Assembly (NCBI GenBank): GCA_947505565.1
Contig: CANNLB010000099.1
Span: forward strand, 1-7,552
Source: Acidobacteriota bacterium
GTDB lineage: Bacteria; Acidobacteriota; Terriglobia; Bryobacterales; Bryobacteraceae
Direction of reading: 5' to 3'
Length of the DNA: 7,552 bases
Below, piece after piece: positions 1-6,446 of this stretch. Under the pieces are notes generated by a model, which saw only the letters and a list, made by a program, of their open reading frames with translations, was not told the origin of the DNA and searched no databases. Numbering within the stretch: position 1 is the first letter of the stretch; each line of letters opens with the position of its first letter. The position numbers and the translations under genes are program-made.

Positions 1-1182
1 AACGGTCACCGTCCCATCCACCGCCACGCGCCACGGCCGCACCGCGTTGTAGTGGTACCCGCTGAACCGGCCCCGCACTGCGACGAGCTCTTCATGAGTC
101 GGCTGCAGGTAGCCCGTCTCGTCCGTACAGCGGGCTTGGATCACCGCCTCCTTCCCGTCCCATTGCCACGGAAAGCGGAACCGGACCAGCGCCAGCGAAA
201 GCACCGGGCTCTGCATCTCGGCGTCGGCCCACGTCCCTCCTCCGTCGGTCGATATCTCCACCCGGGCGATCTTGCCTTTGCCCGTCCACGCCAAACCCGT
301 GATCTCGTGCAGACCGCCGCCCGCTGGCAGTTTCATGCCGCCGGAAGGCCGGGTGATCACACTCCGCGCCTCCATCACGAACGTGAAGATCTGCGCCTTG
401 CCATCCTTGCCCAGCTCGGTATAGTTAGCCGTCTCCTTGGCCGACATCGCCGGCTCCACCGCGAAGTGCAGCCGATGAAGCCACTTCACGCACGTATTGC
501 CTTCCCACCCCGGCAATAGCAAGCGCAGCGGGTAGCCCTGCTCCGGTCGCAACGCCTCGCCGTTCTGACCATAGACGAGCAGGGCGTCATCCAGCACCTT
601 CTCCATCGGAATGCTCCGCGCCATCCGCCCCGCGTCGGCACCCTCGGCGATCATCCACTTCGCCTCCGGCTTCACGCCCAAGCCCTTGAGCACCAGCGAC
701 AGCTTTACGCCCGTCCACTCCGTGCAGCTCAACAGCCCGTGGCTGCCCTGCACCGTCGGCATCGGCGTCCCCTGTTGATCGCCCACGCTGTTGCCGCCGC
801 ACTCTAAGAAGTAGGTCCGGGAGAAGGCCGGGAAGGCCTTTATGTCAGCCATCGTCAGCACGATCGGCTTCTCGACCAATCCATGAACCAGCAACTCATG
901 CTTGGCCGGGTCGATCGCCGGAACCCCGGAGTGGTGCCGCTCATAGTGCAGCGACGAGGGGGTAATGGTGCCATAGATCTCATGCAGCGGGGTCCGACTC
1001 GATCCCGTCCCCGGGCTCGCCGTCAGCTCTCGGATCACCCGCGCCGAAGTCTCCTGCGGAGACCGTTCGCCATAGACCCGCATGTGCGCCCCGGACTCGC
1101 TCGTCTCCACCGGCTTCGTACACGAAGCTGCGGTCGCCGCGCCTAGGGCAAGGAAACTCCGGCGGTTCGAGCCCTTCTTCAT
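1..1182 (-). CDS. soxC: SoxC-type sulfite dehydrogenase, molybdopterin subunit (3' end outside window)
   Basis: This is a periplasmic molybdenum enzyme of the sulfite oxidase family, and the closest fit is SoxC, the catalytic subunit of the Sox sulfur-oxidation SoxCD complex. The frame is open for 394 codons from ATG at 1182 to the window edge, probably lacking only the last few dozen residues. It opens with a twin-arginine signal (NRRSFLALG, residues 6-14). The molybdopterin domain spans about residues 80-250. It holds HYERHHSGVP (79-88), the ECGGNS motif with the expected Mo-ligand Cys128, SCTEWTG (152-158), the conserved active-site-type Tyr204 and the PGWEGN...KWL segment (224-235). A Mo-cofactor dimerisation domain follows from about residue 265. 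The start was chosen because it gives the Tat motif and an ATGA overlap with the upstream gene. SoxC normally works with the haem protein SoxD, which would lie beyond the left edge. A stand-alone sulfite dehydrogenase or another SUOX-family oxidoreductase is the main alternative. Confidence 0.9.
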   Translation of the reverse strand, partial: MKKGSNRRSFLALGAATAASCTKPVETSESGAHMRVYGERSPQETSARVIRELTASPGTGSSRTPLHEIYGTITPSSLHYERHHSGVPAIDPAKHELLVHGLVEKPIVLTMADIKAFPAFSRTYFLECGGNSVGDQQGTPMPTVQGSHGLLSCTEWTGVKLSLVLKGLGVKPEAKWMIAEGADAGRMARSIPMEKVLDDALLVYGQNGEALRPEQGYPLRLLLPGWEGNTCVKWLHRLHFAVEPAMSAKETANYTELGKDGKAQIFTFVMEARSVITRPSGGMKLPAGGGLHEITGLAWTGKGKIARVEISTDGGGTWADAEMQSPVLSLALVRFRFPWQWDGKEAVIQARCTDETGYLQPTHEELVAVRGRFSGYHYNAVRPWRVAVDGTVTV

Positions 1183-2279
1183 ACCCGGTACCGCTTCACG
1201 GCGTCCTCGTCCAACTCCACGCCCAGCCCCGGCTTCTTGGGCACTTCGATGTACCCATCCACCGGCTGGAACGGAGGGGTGATCAAGCTATGCTGCCGCA
1301 GATAGCTCAGCGTATCGGAGCCGATCGTACAGCTTCGCGTCGCCGCCGCCGCATGGATGAAAGACATGTCCCGAATGCCCAACTCGACGCCGGAGCCGTG
1401 CCAACACGGAATGCCGGCCATCTCCGCCATCGAGGCTTCCCGCACGAACTCCCGCATGTTGCCGCCCAAATTGAAGACGTCCACCGCGTCGGTCTTGATC
1501 GCCTCAAACAGCTGCTCCGCGTTGATCGGGGTCAACGCGAAGGGAATCGTCGTCCGCTGCCGCAACTGGCGGAACCAGTCGAGACGCTTGGGCACCGGAT
1601 CTTCAATCGTCAGGTTGTACCCCTGCAGGCGCTGAGCCACGGGCAGGAAGCTGGCAAGGTCTGGATAGGAGGAGTTGAAGTCCACGATGAAGCGCAGCGT
1701 CGGGGCCGCCTTGGCCACCGCCGCCATCTGCTTCTCTATCGGGTCCCCGAGACGCGCCTTGAACTTCAGCGTCCGATAGCCCTTCGCCACCGCCGTTTCG
1801 CCCACTTTGACAAGGTCGTCAAACGTCCGCTGCGCGGTCCAGTAAGAGACCGCCACCTTGTCCTGCAATCGCCCGCCCAGAAGCGAGCAGACCGGCAGCC
1901 CCGAGCTCTTGCCCATCAGGTCGTACATCGCGATCTCGAAGCCATCGGCGGTCGTCGGCTCGGGAAGCCTGCCGTCGATCTCCTCCATCCGTTTGCCCTT
2001 CAGGAAGTCGGCGTTCCGCTGGGCCGCCGCATCGGTCACTTCGCGAGCGGTCTCGCCCAACCCCACCATCCCGTTATCGGCGTAGAGCTTGATCAGGAAC
2101 TTAGGGTACGTATCGAACAGCACCAAACGCTGATCCAACGTGGGGCCCAGGTTCTCGCTGTAGACAACGCCCGGCTTCATCCGGACCACTACCTTGATCA
2201 GTTCCACCCGTTCAATCTTCACCGACGCGGCGGGAAGCGCCGACGTGGCCAGAGCACTGAGAAAGAGACGCCGTTTCAT
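1179..2279 (-). CDS. Tat-exported enolase-superfamily protein (mandelate racemase/muconate lactonizing enzyme type)
   Basis: This 366-residue protein belongs to the enolase superfamily, whose members abstract a proton alpha to a carboxylate using Mg2+. Its substrate cannot be inferred. Residues 1-19 form a Tat-like signal (KRRLFLSALATSALPAAS), implying export of a protein class that is usually cytoplasmic. An N-terminal capping domain (about 20-130) with GLGE at 73-76 precedes the barrel. The barrel shows the KxK pair K172/K174, metal ligands D200 (VDFNSS) and E226 (IEDPVP), and a probable D267/H294 dyad like D270/H297 of mandelate racemase. The third metal ligand is oddly not apparent: the segment FALTPINAEQ (247-256) has Thr-Pro where an acid is usual, and E226 to H294 is about 8 residues shorter than in mandelate racemase. 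Its stop overlaps the soxC start (ATGA), so the two are probably co-translated. There is no clear Shine-Dalgarno before the ATG at 2279. Family assignment is sure; catalytic activity is not. Confidence 0.9.
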   Translation of the reverse strand: MKRRLFLSALATSALPAASVKIERVELIKVVVRMKPGVVYSENLGPTLDQRLVLFDTYPKFLIKLYADNGMVGLGETAREVTDAAAQRNADFLKGKRMEEIDGRLPEPTTADGFEIAMYDLMGKSSGLPVCSLLGGRLQDKVAVSYWTAQRTFDDLVKVGETAVAKGYRTLKFKARLGDPIEKQMAAVAKAAPTLRFIVDFNSSYPDLASFLPVAQRLQGYNLTIEDPVPKRLDWFRQLRQRTTIPFALTPINAEQLFEAIKTDAVDVFNLGGNMREFVREASMAEMAGIPCWHGSGVELGIRDMSFIHAAAATRSCTIGSDTLSYLRQHSLITPPFQPVDGYIEVPKKPGLGVELDEDAVKRYRV

Positions 2280-2319
2280 CGGATCATTCTATCCCGTAGC
2301 GTAGTAGACTGGGGCACGG
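2280..2319. promoter_or_regulatory. Divergent intergenic region with weak candidate -10 boxes
   Basis: These 40 bases separate two divergent genes and must contribute to both promoters unless the promoters lie inside the coding regions. On the minus strand TAGAAT (2291-2286) matches TATAAT at five of six positions and lies only 6 bases from the ATG at 2279, which would put the transcript start at or next to the start codon. On the plus strand TAGACT (2305-2310) matches four of six and lies 9 bases from the ATG at 2320. I see no good -35 hexamer for either, and no strong Shine-Dalgarno sequence, only a loose GGGG at 2311-2314 on the plus strand. The boxes are tentative. Confidence 0.25.
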
Positions 2320-3249
2320 ATGCTGACCGCGGAGAACTTAAAGAAAGCCTACGGATCTTTGCAGGCGGTCGACGGGGTTTCCTTTCGCGTCGGCCCCGGC
2401 GAAGTGTTCGGCCTACTAGGTCCCAACGGGGCCGGGAAGACAACCACCATCGGCATGCTTGCTGGCTTGGTGGCACCCGACTCGGGCGAGGTCCGCATCG
2501 CGGGCCATCATATCTCAGGAGACACCAGCCCGCAGAAGCGGCGGCTGGGCGTCGTACCGCAGGAACTGGCTCTGTTTGACGAACTCTCGGCCGCAGCGAA
2601 CCTCACCTTGTTCGGCGCTCTCTACGGACTTAGTGGTGCTGCCGAGGCCAAGGAGCAGGACCGGGTGCTCACGCTGGTTGGCCTCGCCGATCGGGCCAAG
2701 GATAAGGTCAGCAACTTCTCGGGCGGCATGAAGCGTCGGCTTAATCTGGCTGCGGCCTTGATGCACGACCCCCAAGTCATCCTGCTTGATGAGCCGACGG
2801 TCGGGGTGGACCCGCAAAGCCGCAACGCCATCTTCGACAACCTCGAGACGTTGAAGGCCGCCGGCAAAACGCTGCTCTACACGACGCACTACATGGAAGA
2901 GGCCGAGCGGCTTTGCGACCACATCGCCATCATGGACCACGGCAAGGTGATCGCCACCGACACCGTTGCCGGACTGCTGCGGCAGGCACCAGTAAGCAGT
3001 TTCGTACTGATCGACCTGGTCGCGAATGACTTCGCGAATCTGGTCGAGGCGGCGGCGTTGCCGGGCGTCGTCAGTGCGACTCTCAGCGGCAGGCAACTGC
3101 GTCTTGGCGTGCAGAGTATGGGCGATCTCCCGGAGTTGCTCCGTTGGCTCCTGAGCCACGGCGGCGAATTTGAACATGTTCAGACCGAGCGGCCCACGCT
3201 CGAAACCGTCTTCCTCCATCTCACCGGCCGGAGTCTCCGCGACGCATGA
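2320..3249 (+). CDS. ABC transporter ATP-binding protein (exporter-type)
   Basis: This is the 309-residue cytoplasmic ATPase of an ABC-2 type exporter, of the CcmA/DrrA/NatA style. All nucleotide-binding motifs are intact and in order: Walker A GPNGAGKTT (34-42), Q-loop Gln81 (VVPQE), signature FSGGMKRR (133-140), Walker B VILLDEP with catalytic Glu158, D-loop near D164, and switch His190 (TTHYMEE). About 85 C-terminal residues after position 225 form the variable extension common in this subfamily, ending in LETVFLHLTGRSLRD. The start at 2320 gives the usual N-terminus, with the A-loop Tyr at position 11. It overlaps the permease gene by 4 bases (ATGA), so the two are almost certainly partners. 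Substrate is unknown: members export drugs, ions, lipids or polysaccharides, and nothing here discriminates. It is the first gene of the rightward series. Confidence 0.96.
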   Translation: MLTAENLKKAYGSLQAVDGVSFRVGPGEVFGLLGPNGAGKTTTIGMLAGLVAPDSGEVRIAGHHISGDTSPQKRRLGVVPQELALFDELSAAANLTLFGALYGLSGAAEAKEQDRVLTLVGLADRAKDKVSNFSGGMKRRLNLAAALMHDPQVILLDEPTVGVDPQSRNAIFDNLETLKAAGKTLLYTTHYMEEAERLCDHIAIMDHGKVIATDTVAGLLRQAPVSSFVLIDLVANDFANLVEAAALPGVVSATLSGRQLRLGVQSMGDLPELLRWLLSHGGEFEHVQTERPTLETVFLHLTGRSLRDA

Positions 3250-4373
3250 CCGCCTTCCTCGCCCTCGTCCGCAAGGACCTGCAAATCTTCTTCGGCGACA
3301 CCCGCGCCGTCATCATGGCCTTCGCCGCGCCCATCCTGATCGGTAGCTTCTTTGGCTATGTCTTTGGAGGCAACCAGAACAAGAAGGAGTCTACTAGGCT
3401 GGAGGTGCTGTTCGTCGATCAGGAGCAGGGGCTGGTGACCAAACAACTGCTGGCGTCGATGCAGCAGGACGCCAACCTGGAAGTGACCCCCTCGGCTCTG
3501 GAACCCGCAAGAGAGGCCGTGCACAAGGGCAAAGCACCCGTCGCGATCATCATCCCGGTGGGCTTCGGCGACCAGGCCGCGCGAGCGCTGTTCGGCTCCG
3601 GCGCCAAGCCCGAAATCACCGTGCTGTTCGACCCGTCCCATCAGGTGGAAGCGAGTATGGTTCGCGGCATCCTGGCGGGCCAAATGATGGTGGCGATGTC
3701 CAGCAAACCCGGCGGGTTCAGCCTGCCGTTTATGACCAAGGACGAGGCGTTGACGGCGCGGGTGGGCGTCGCCTACAACTCCTATGCGCACTCCTTCGGG
3801 GGCATGGCGATTCAGTTCATGCTGTTCATGGGCATCGATGTCGGCATTGGCCTTTTGCTGCTCCGACAGCGTGGACTATGGCGGCGGTTCCGCGCCGCGC
3901 CGCTTTCGAAGATCGTCCTGCTCGGCAGCCGGGCGGCGAGCGCCATGCTCGTGGGGATGATGATTCTGGCGGTTGTCTTCACCTTCGCTCGGGTCGTGTT
4001 CGGGGTGAAGATCGAAGGCAGCTTGCCGGGCTTCATCGGGGTCTGCGGGGCGTTCTCGCTGATGACCGCGGCCTACGGGCTTTTGATCGCCGCCCTCGCC
4101 AAGACGCCCGAAGCGGCGCGAGGTCTGGCGATTCTGGCCACCCTGCTGATGGTGATGATGAGCGGGGCCTGGGTGCCCAGCTTCATGTTCCCTTCGTGGA
4201 TGCAGAGCTTCACGAAGCTCGTACCCGCGCGCTGGGCGATGGACGGGCTGGACGCGATGACCTGGCGAGGCTTAGGAATCGAAGAGGCACTATTGCCCAT
4301 CGCGGTGCTGCTCGGCAGCACGGTGGTCTTCGGGGCCATCGCCGTTTGGCGGTTCCGCTGGGAAGCGGATTGA
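3246..4373 (+). CDS. ABC-2 type transporter permease
   Basis: This is the 375-residue membrane partner of the preceding ATPase. The predicted topology is typical of long ABC-2 permeases: one transmembrane segment near residues 20-41, a large extracytoplasmic domain of about 140 residues (42-182), then five more segments at about 187-206, 231-252, 262-284, 293-311 and 347-367. The cytoplasmic loop after the second segment is strongly basic (RQRGLWRRFRAAP, 207-219), which suits contact with the ATPase. The segment around 306-335 (SGAWVPSFMFPSW, then PARW) resembles the conserved ABC-2 signature before the last helix. The ATG sits in the ATGA overlap with the ATPase stop, pointing to translational coupling, with only a distant GGAG at 3230-3233. 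One ATPase and one permease of this kind would assemble as a 2+2 complex. Substrate is unassigned. Confidence 0.94.
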   Translation: MTAFLALVRKDLQIFFGDTRAVIMAFAAPILIGSFFGYVFGGNQNKKESTRLEVLFVDQEQGLVTKQLLASMQQDANLEVTPSALEPAREAVHKGKAPVAIIIPVGFGDQAARALFGSGAKPEITVLFDPSHQVEASMVRGILAGQMMVAMSSKPGGFSLPFMTKDEALTARVGVAYNSYAHSFGGMAIQFMLFMGIDVGIGLLLLRQRGLWRRFRAAPLSKIVLLGSRAASAMLVGMMILAVVFTFARVVFGVKIEGSLPGFIGVCGAFSLMTAAYGLLIAALAKTPEAARGLAILATLLMVMMSGAWVPSFMFPSWMQSFTKLVPARWAMDGLDAMTWRGLGIEEALLPIAVLLGSTVVFGAIAVWRFRWEAD

Positions 4374-4377
4374 CGCG

Positions 4378-5604
4378 ATGCGGTCGATCTTCCATGTCGA
4401 CATGGACGCCTTCTTCGTATCGGTCGAGGAGCTCTACGACCCGTCGCTGAAAGGCAAGCCGGTCGTCGTCGGGGGGCAGGCCGATCAGCGCGGGGTCGTC
4501 TCGGCGGCGTCCTACGCGGCCCGGAAGTTCGGGGTCCATTCGGCGATGCCGCTGCGGACCGCTCATCAATTGTGCCCGCAGGCGATCTTCGTCGAAGGGC
4601 ATCCGGACCGGTACCGGAAATACTCGAACCTCGTCAAAGGGGTGATGGACCAATTCACGCCGCTCGTCGAGATGGCCTCTATTGATGAAGCGTATCTCGA
4701 CATGACCGGCACCGAACGCCTGCACGGCCCGCCGATGCTGGCGGCGCATAAGCTACACAACGCGATCAAAGCCGAGACGGGATTGAACAACTCGACCGGG
4801 GCAGGGACTTCGCGCCTAGTGGCCAAGATCTGCTCCGACCAAGCCAAACCACACGGCATCGTCTGGATCCCGCCCGGGGCGGAGGCGGCGTTTCTAGCGC
4901 CGCTCGACGTGCGTAAGGTCCCGGGAGTCGGCAAGGTCACCGAGCAGAAGCTGCACCGGTACGGGATTCGGCAGATTGGGGACTTAGCTTCGCTGGAGCC
5001 GAACTTCCTGGCCGAACACTTTGGGCAGTGGGGCCTGGCGCTGGCCGGTAAGAGCAAGGGGCTCGACGCGGGCGGCTGGTTTCGAGGCGAGATCGGCGAG
5101 GAGCAGGACCCGAAATCGATCAGCCACGAGCACACCTTTAACGTCGATACGGCCGACGTGGACTCGCTCGAAGCGACGCTCGCGCACATGAGCGAGAAGG
5201 TGGGACGACGGCTGCGAGAGCACGGATTCTTCGCGCGGACCATTCAACTGAAGCTGCGCTACTCGGACTTTTCGACCTTCACTCGGGCGCTGACGCTGCA
5301 CCACGCGACGCAGACCGATACCGAGATCTACCAGACCGCGCGGGACCTGCTGCGGAAGAACTGGCGGGTGGGCCAGCCGATCCGGTTGCTAGGGGTGCAG
5401 ACGTCCGGTTTCTCAGAGCACGCGGGGCAGTTGGATCTTCTCGACGGGGCCAAGCACGACCGGATGAACAAGGCGCTGCATGCGGCCGACAAGCTGCGGG
5501 ACAAGTACGGCGAAGGGTCGGTCTCGCTCGCCCTCGGCATGAAGGGCCGATTCAAGGAACGGACGCACGACGCCCTGCCTAACGACGCCATGCCGAAAAA
5601 GTGA
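4378..5604 (+). CDS. dinB: DNA polymerase IV (Y-family translesion polymerase)
   Basis: This 408-residue Y-family polymerase copies past damaged template bases with low fidelity and no proofreading. The N-terminal motif HVDMDAFF supplies metal ligand Asp8 and the steric-gate aromatic Phe13. SIDEAYLD supplies the catalytic pair Asp103/Glu104, at the same numbers as in E. coli Pol IV. A thumb helix-hairpin-helix lies at 181-197 (VPGVGKVTEQKLHRYGI). The little finger follows from about 240 and contains SHEHTF and the sliding-clamp-like motif QLDLLD (351-356). A 52-residue basic tail follows (GMKGRFKER), a layout familiar in many DinB proteins. All key residues are present, so it should be active. 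It starts four bases after the permease stop with only a distant GGAAG (4361-4365), which suggests translation by reinitiation. No LexA box is visible immediately upstream, so SOS control is not apparent here. Confidence 0.97.
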   Translation: MRSIFHVDMDAFFVSVEELYDPSLKGKPVVVGGQADQRGVVSAASYAARKFGVHSAMPLRTAHQLCPQAIFVEGHPDRYRKYSNLVKGVMDQFTPLVEMASIDEAYLDMTGTERLHGPPMLAAHKLHNAIKAETGLNNSTGAGTSRLVAKICSDQAKPHGIVWIPPGAEAAFLAPLDVRKVPGVGKVTEQKLHRYGIRQIGDLASLEPNFLAEHFGQWGLALAGKSKGLDAGGWFRGEIGEEQDPKSISHEHTFNVDTADVDSLEATLAHMSEKVGRRLREHGFFARTIQLKLRYSDFSTFTRALTLHHATQTDTEIYQTARDLLRKNWRVGQPIRLLGVQTSGFSEHAGQLDLLDGAKHDRMNKALHAADKLRDKYGEGSVSLALGMKGRFKERTHDALPNDAMPKK

Positions 5605-5610
5605 GATCCT

Positions 5611-5616
5611 GGAGGG
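5611..5616 (+). promoter_or_regulatory. Shine-Dalgarno sequence deciding the murQ start
   Basis: GGAGGG lies just upstream of ATG at 5619 and is the clearest ribosome-binding site in the window, although the spacing is short. It favours ATG 5619 over the in-frame GTG at 5601, which overlaps the dinB stop (GTGA) and would add six residues without resemblance to the MurQ N-terminus. Confidence 0.6.
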
Positions 5617-5618
5617 TC

Positions 5619-6446
5619 ATGTCTGAGCCCCTTGGTTTGCTCCTGACCGAGCAGCGCAATCCCCGATCCGCGAACATCGACCAAGTCTCGACCTCCGAGA
5701 TGCTGGCCATCATCAACGCAGAAGACCGCACCGTGGCCGAGGCCGTGGAACAGACGATTCCTGCCATGACCGCGGTGCTCGACGAGCTTGTAGCCCGGGT
5801 GCGGGGCGGCGGGCGGCTCTTCTATATCGGCGCGGGGACGAGCGGGAGGCTGGGGGTGCTGGACGCTTCCGAATGCCCGCCAACGTACAACGTCCCTTAT
5901 GAGATGGTGCAGGGGATCATGGCTGGCGGGGTGACTGCACTATACAAAGCGACCGAGGCGAGCGAGGATTCGCCGGCCCTGGGAGCCGCCGATTTGGAGG
6001 CCATGGGCTTCACGGCGCAGGATACCCTTGTCGGCATCGCAGCCAGCGGACGGACGCCCTACGTGATTGGAGCGATCGAATACGCCCGGGCGTTGGGCGG
6101 GTTGACGGTGGCGCTCGTCTGCGTGCCGGAGAGCAAGATGGCCCTGGCCGCACAGCATACGATCGCCGTGCCAACGGGGCCAGAAGTCGTAACCGGTTCG
6201 ACGCGGATGAAGGCCGGGACGGCGACCAAGCTGGTTCTGAATATGCTGTCGACCGGGTTGATGATCCGGTTGGGCTATACCCACGGGAACCTGATGGTGA
6301 ACGTACAGCCAAAGAATGAAAAGTTAGTGGACCGGGCCATCCGCATCATCGCCGCGGCGATGGGTGTGGAGCGGGCCGAGGCCGAGCGGCTGTTTGAAGC
6401 AGCGGGCCGGAACGTCAAGCAAGCGATACACCTACACCATGGATAA
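5619..6446 (+). CDS. murQ: N-acetylmuramic acid 6-phosphate etherase
   Basis: MurQ is a cytoplasmic enzyme that cleaves the D-lactyl ether of MurNAc-6-phosphate to give GlcNAc-6-phosphate and D-lactate, a step in peptidoglycan recycling. The 275-residue product has the SIS sugar-isomerase fold with sugar-phosphate-binding GAGTSGRLG, the signature LDASECPPTY containing catalytic-type Glu85 (E. coli Glu83), a second acid Glu116 in ASEDS (E. coli Glu114), GIAASGRTPYV, and VTGSTRMKAGTATK. A small helical C-terminal domain follows (GVERAEAERLF). The protein ends at LHHG, about 23 residues shorter than E. coli MurQ (298 residues), lacking the final helical segment. The active-site part is complete, so activity is plausible. 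Its last eight bases overlap murA. It sits 14 bases after dinB. Kinases that would supply its substrate (MurK or AnmK) are not in the window. Confidence 0.96.
   Translation: MSEPLGLLLTEQRNPRSANIDQVSTSEMLAIINAEDRTVAEAVEQTIPAMTAVLDELVARVRGGGRLFYIGAGTSGRLGVLDASECPPTYNVPYEMVQGIMAGGVTALYKATEASEDSPALGAADLEAMGFTAQDTLVGIAASGRTPYVIGAIEYARALGGLTVALVCVPESKMALAAQHTIAVPTGPEVVTGSTRMKAGTATKLVLNMLSTGLMIRLGYTHGNLMVNVQPKNEKLVDRAIRIIAAAMGVERAEAERLFEAAGRNVKQAIHLHHG

Noticed and set aside
52..519. Plus-strand open frame of 155 codons at the left edge
   Set aside because: The opposite strand encodes the SoxC dimerisation domain in a continuous frame. This translation is Arg/Pro/His-rich noise.
1290..2579. Long plus-strand open frame (429 codons) antisense to the enolase-superfamily gene and running into the ABC ATPase gene
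   Set aside because: Its product is rich in Arg, His and Gln with no recognisable motif. It is a GC-rich shadow of two genes with clear family motifs.
2515..3219. Minus-strand open frame of 234 codons opposite the ABC ATPase
   Set aside because: It lies wholly antisense to a gene with every ABC motif intact, and its translation resembles no family.
3180..3791. Minus-strand open frame of 203 codons opposite the ATPase/permease junction
   Set aside because: Composition is His/Gly/Arg-rich and it sits antisense to an intact permease, so it is a shadow frame.
4566..5243. Minus-strand open frame of 225 codons inside dinB
   Set aside because: It is Ser/Pro/Cys-rich with no motif, antisense to a complete polymerase IV gene.
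5428..5604. Internal clamp-binding motif of DinB followed by a 52-residue tail as a possible fusion
   Set aside because: Many DinB proteins carry a QLxLF-like motif followed by a similar basic tail ending in GRFKER-type sequence, so this is ordinary.
5601..5618. GTG at 5601 as the murQ start, overlapping the dinB stop
   Set aside because: The added residues do not resemble MurQ, and ATG 5619 has a good ribosome-binding site, though GTG use cannot be excluded.
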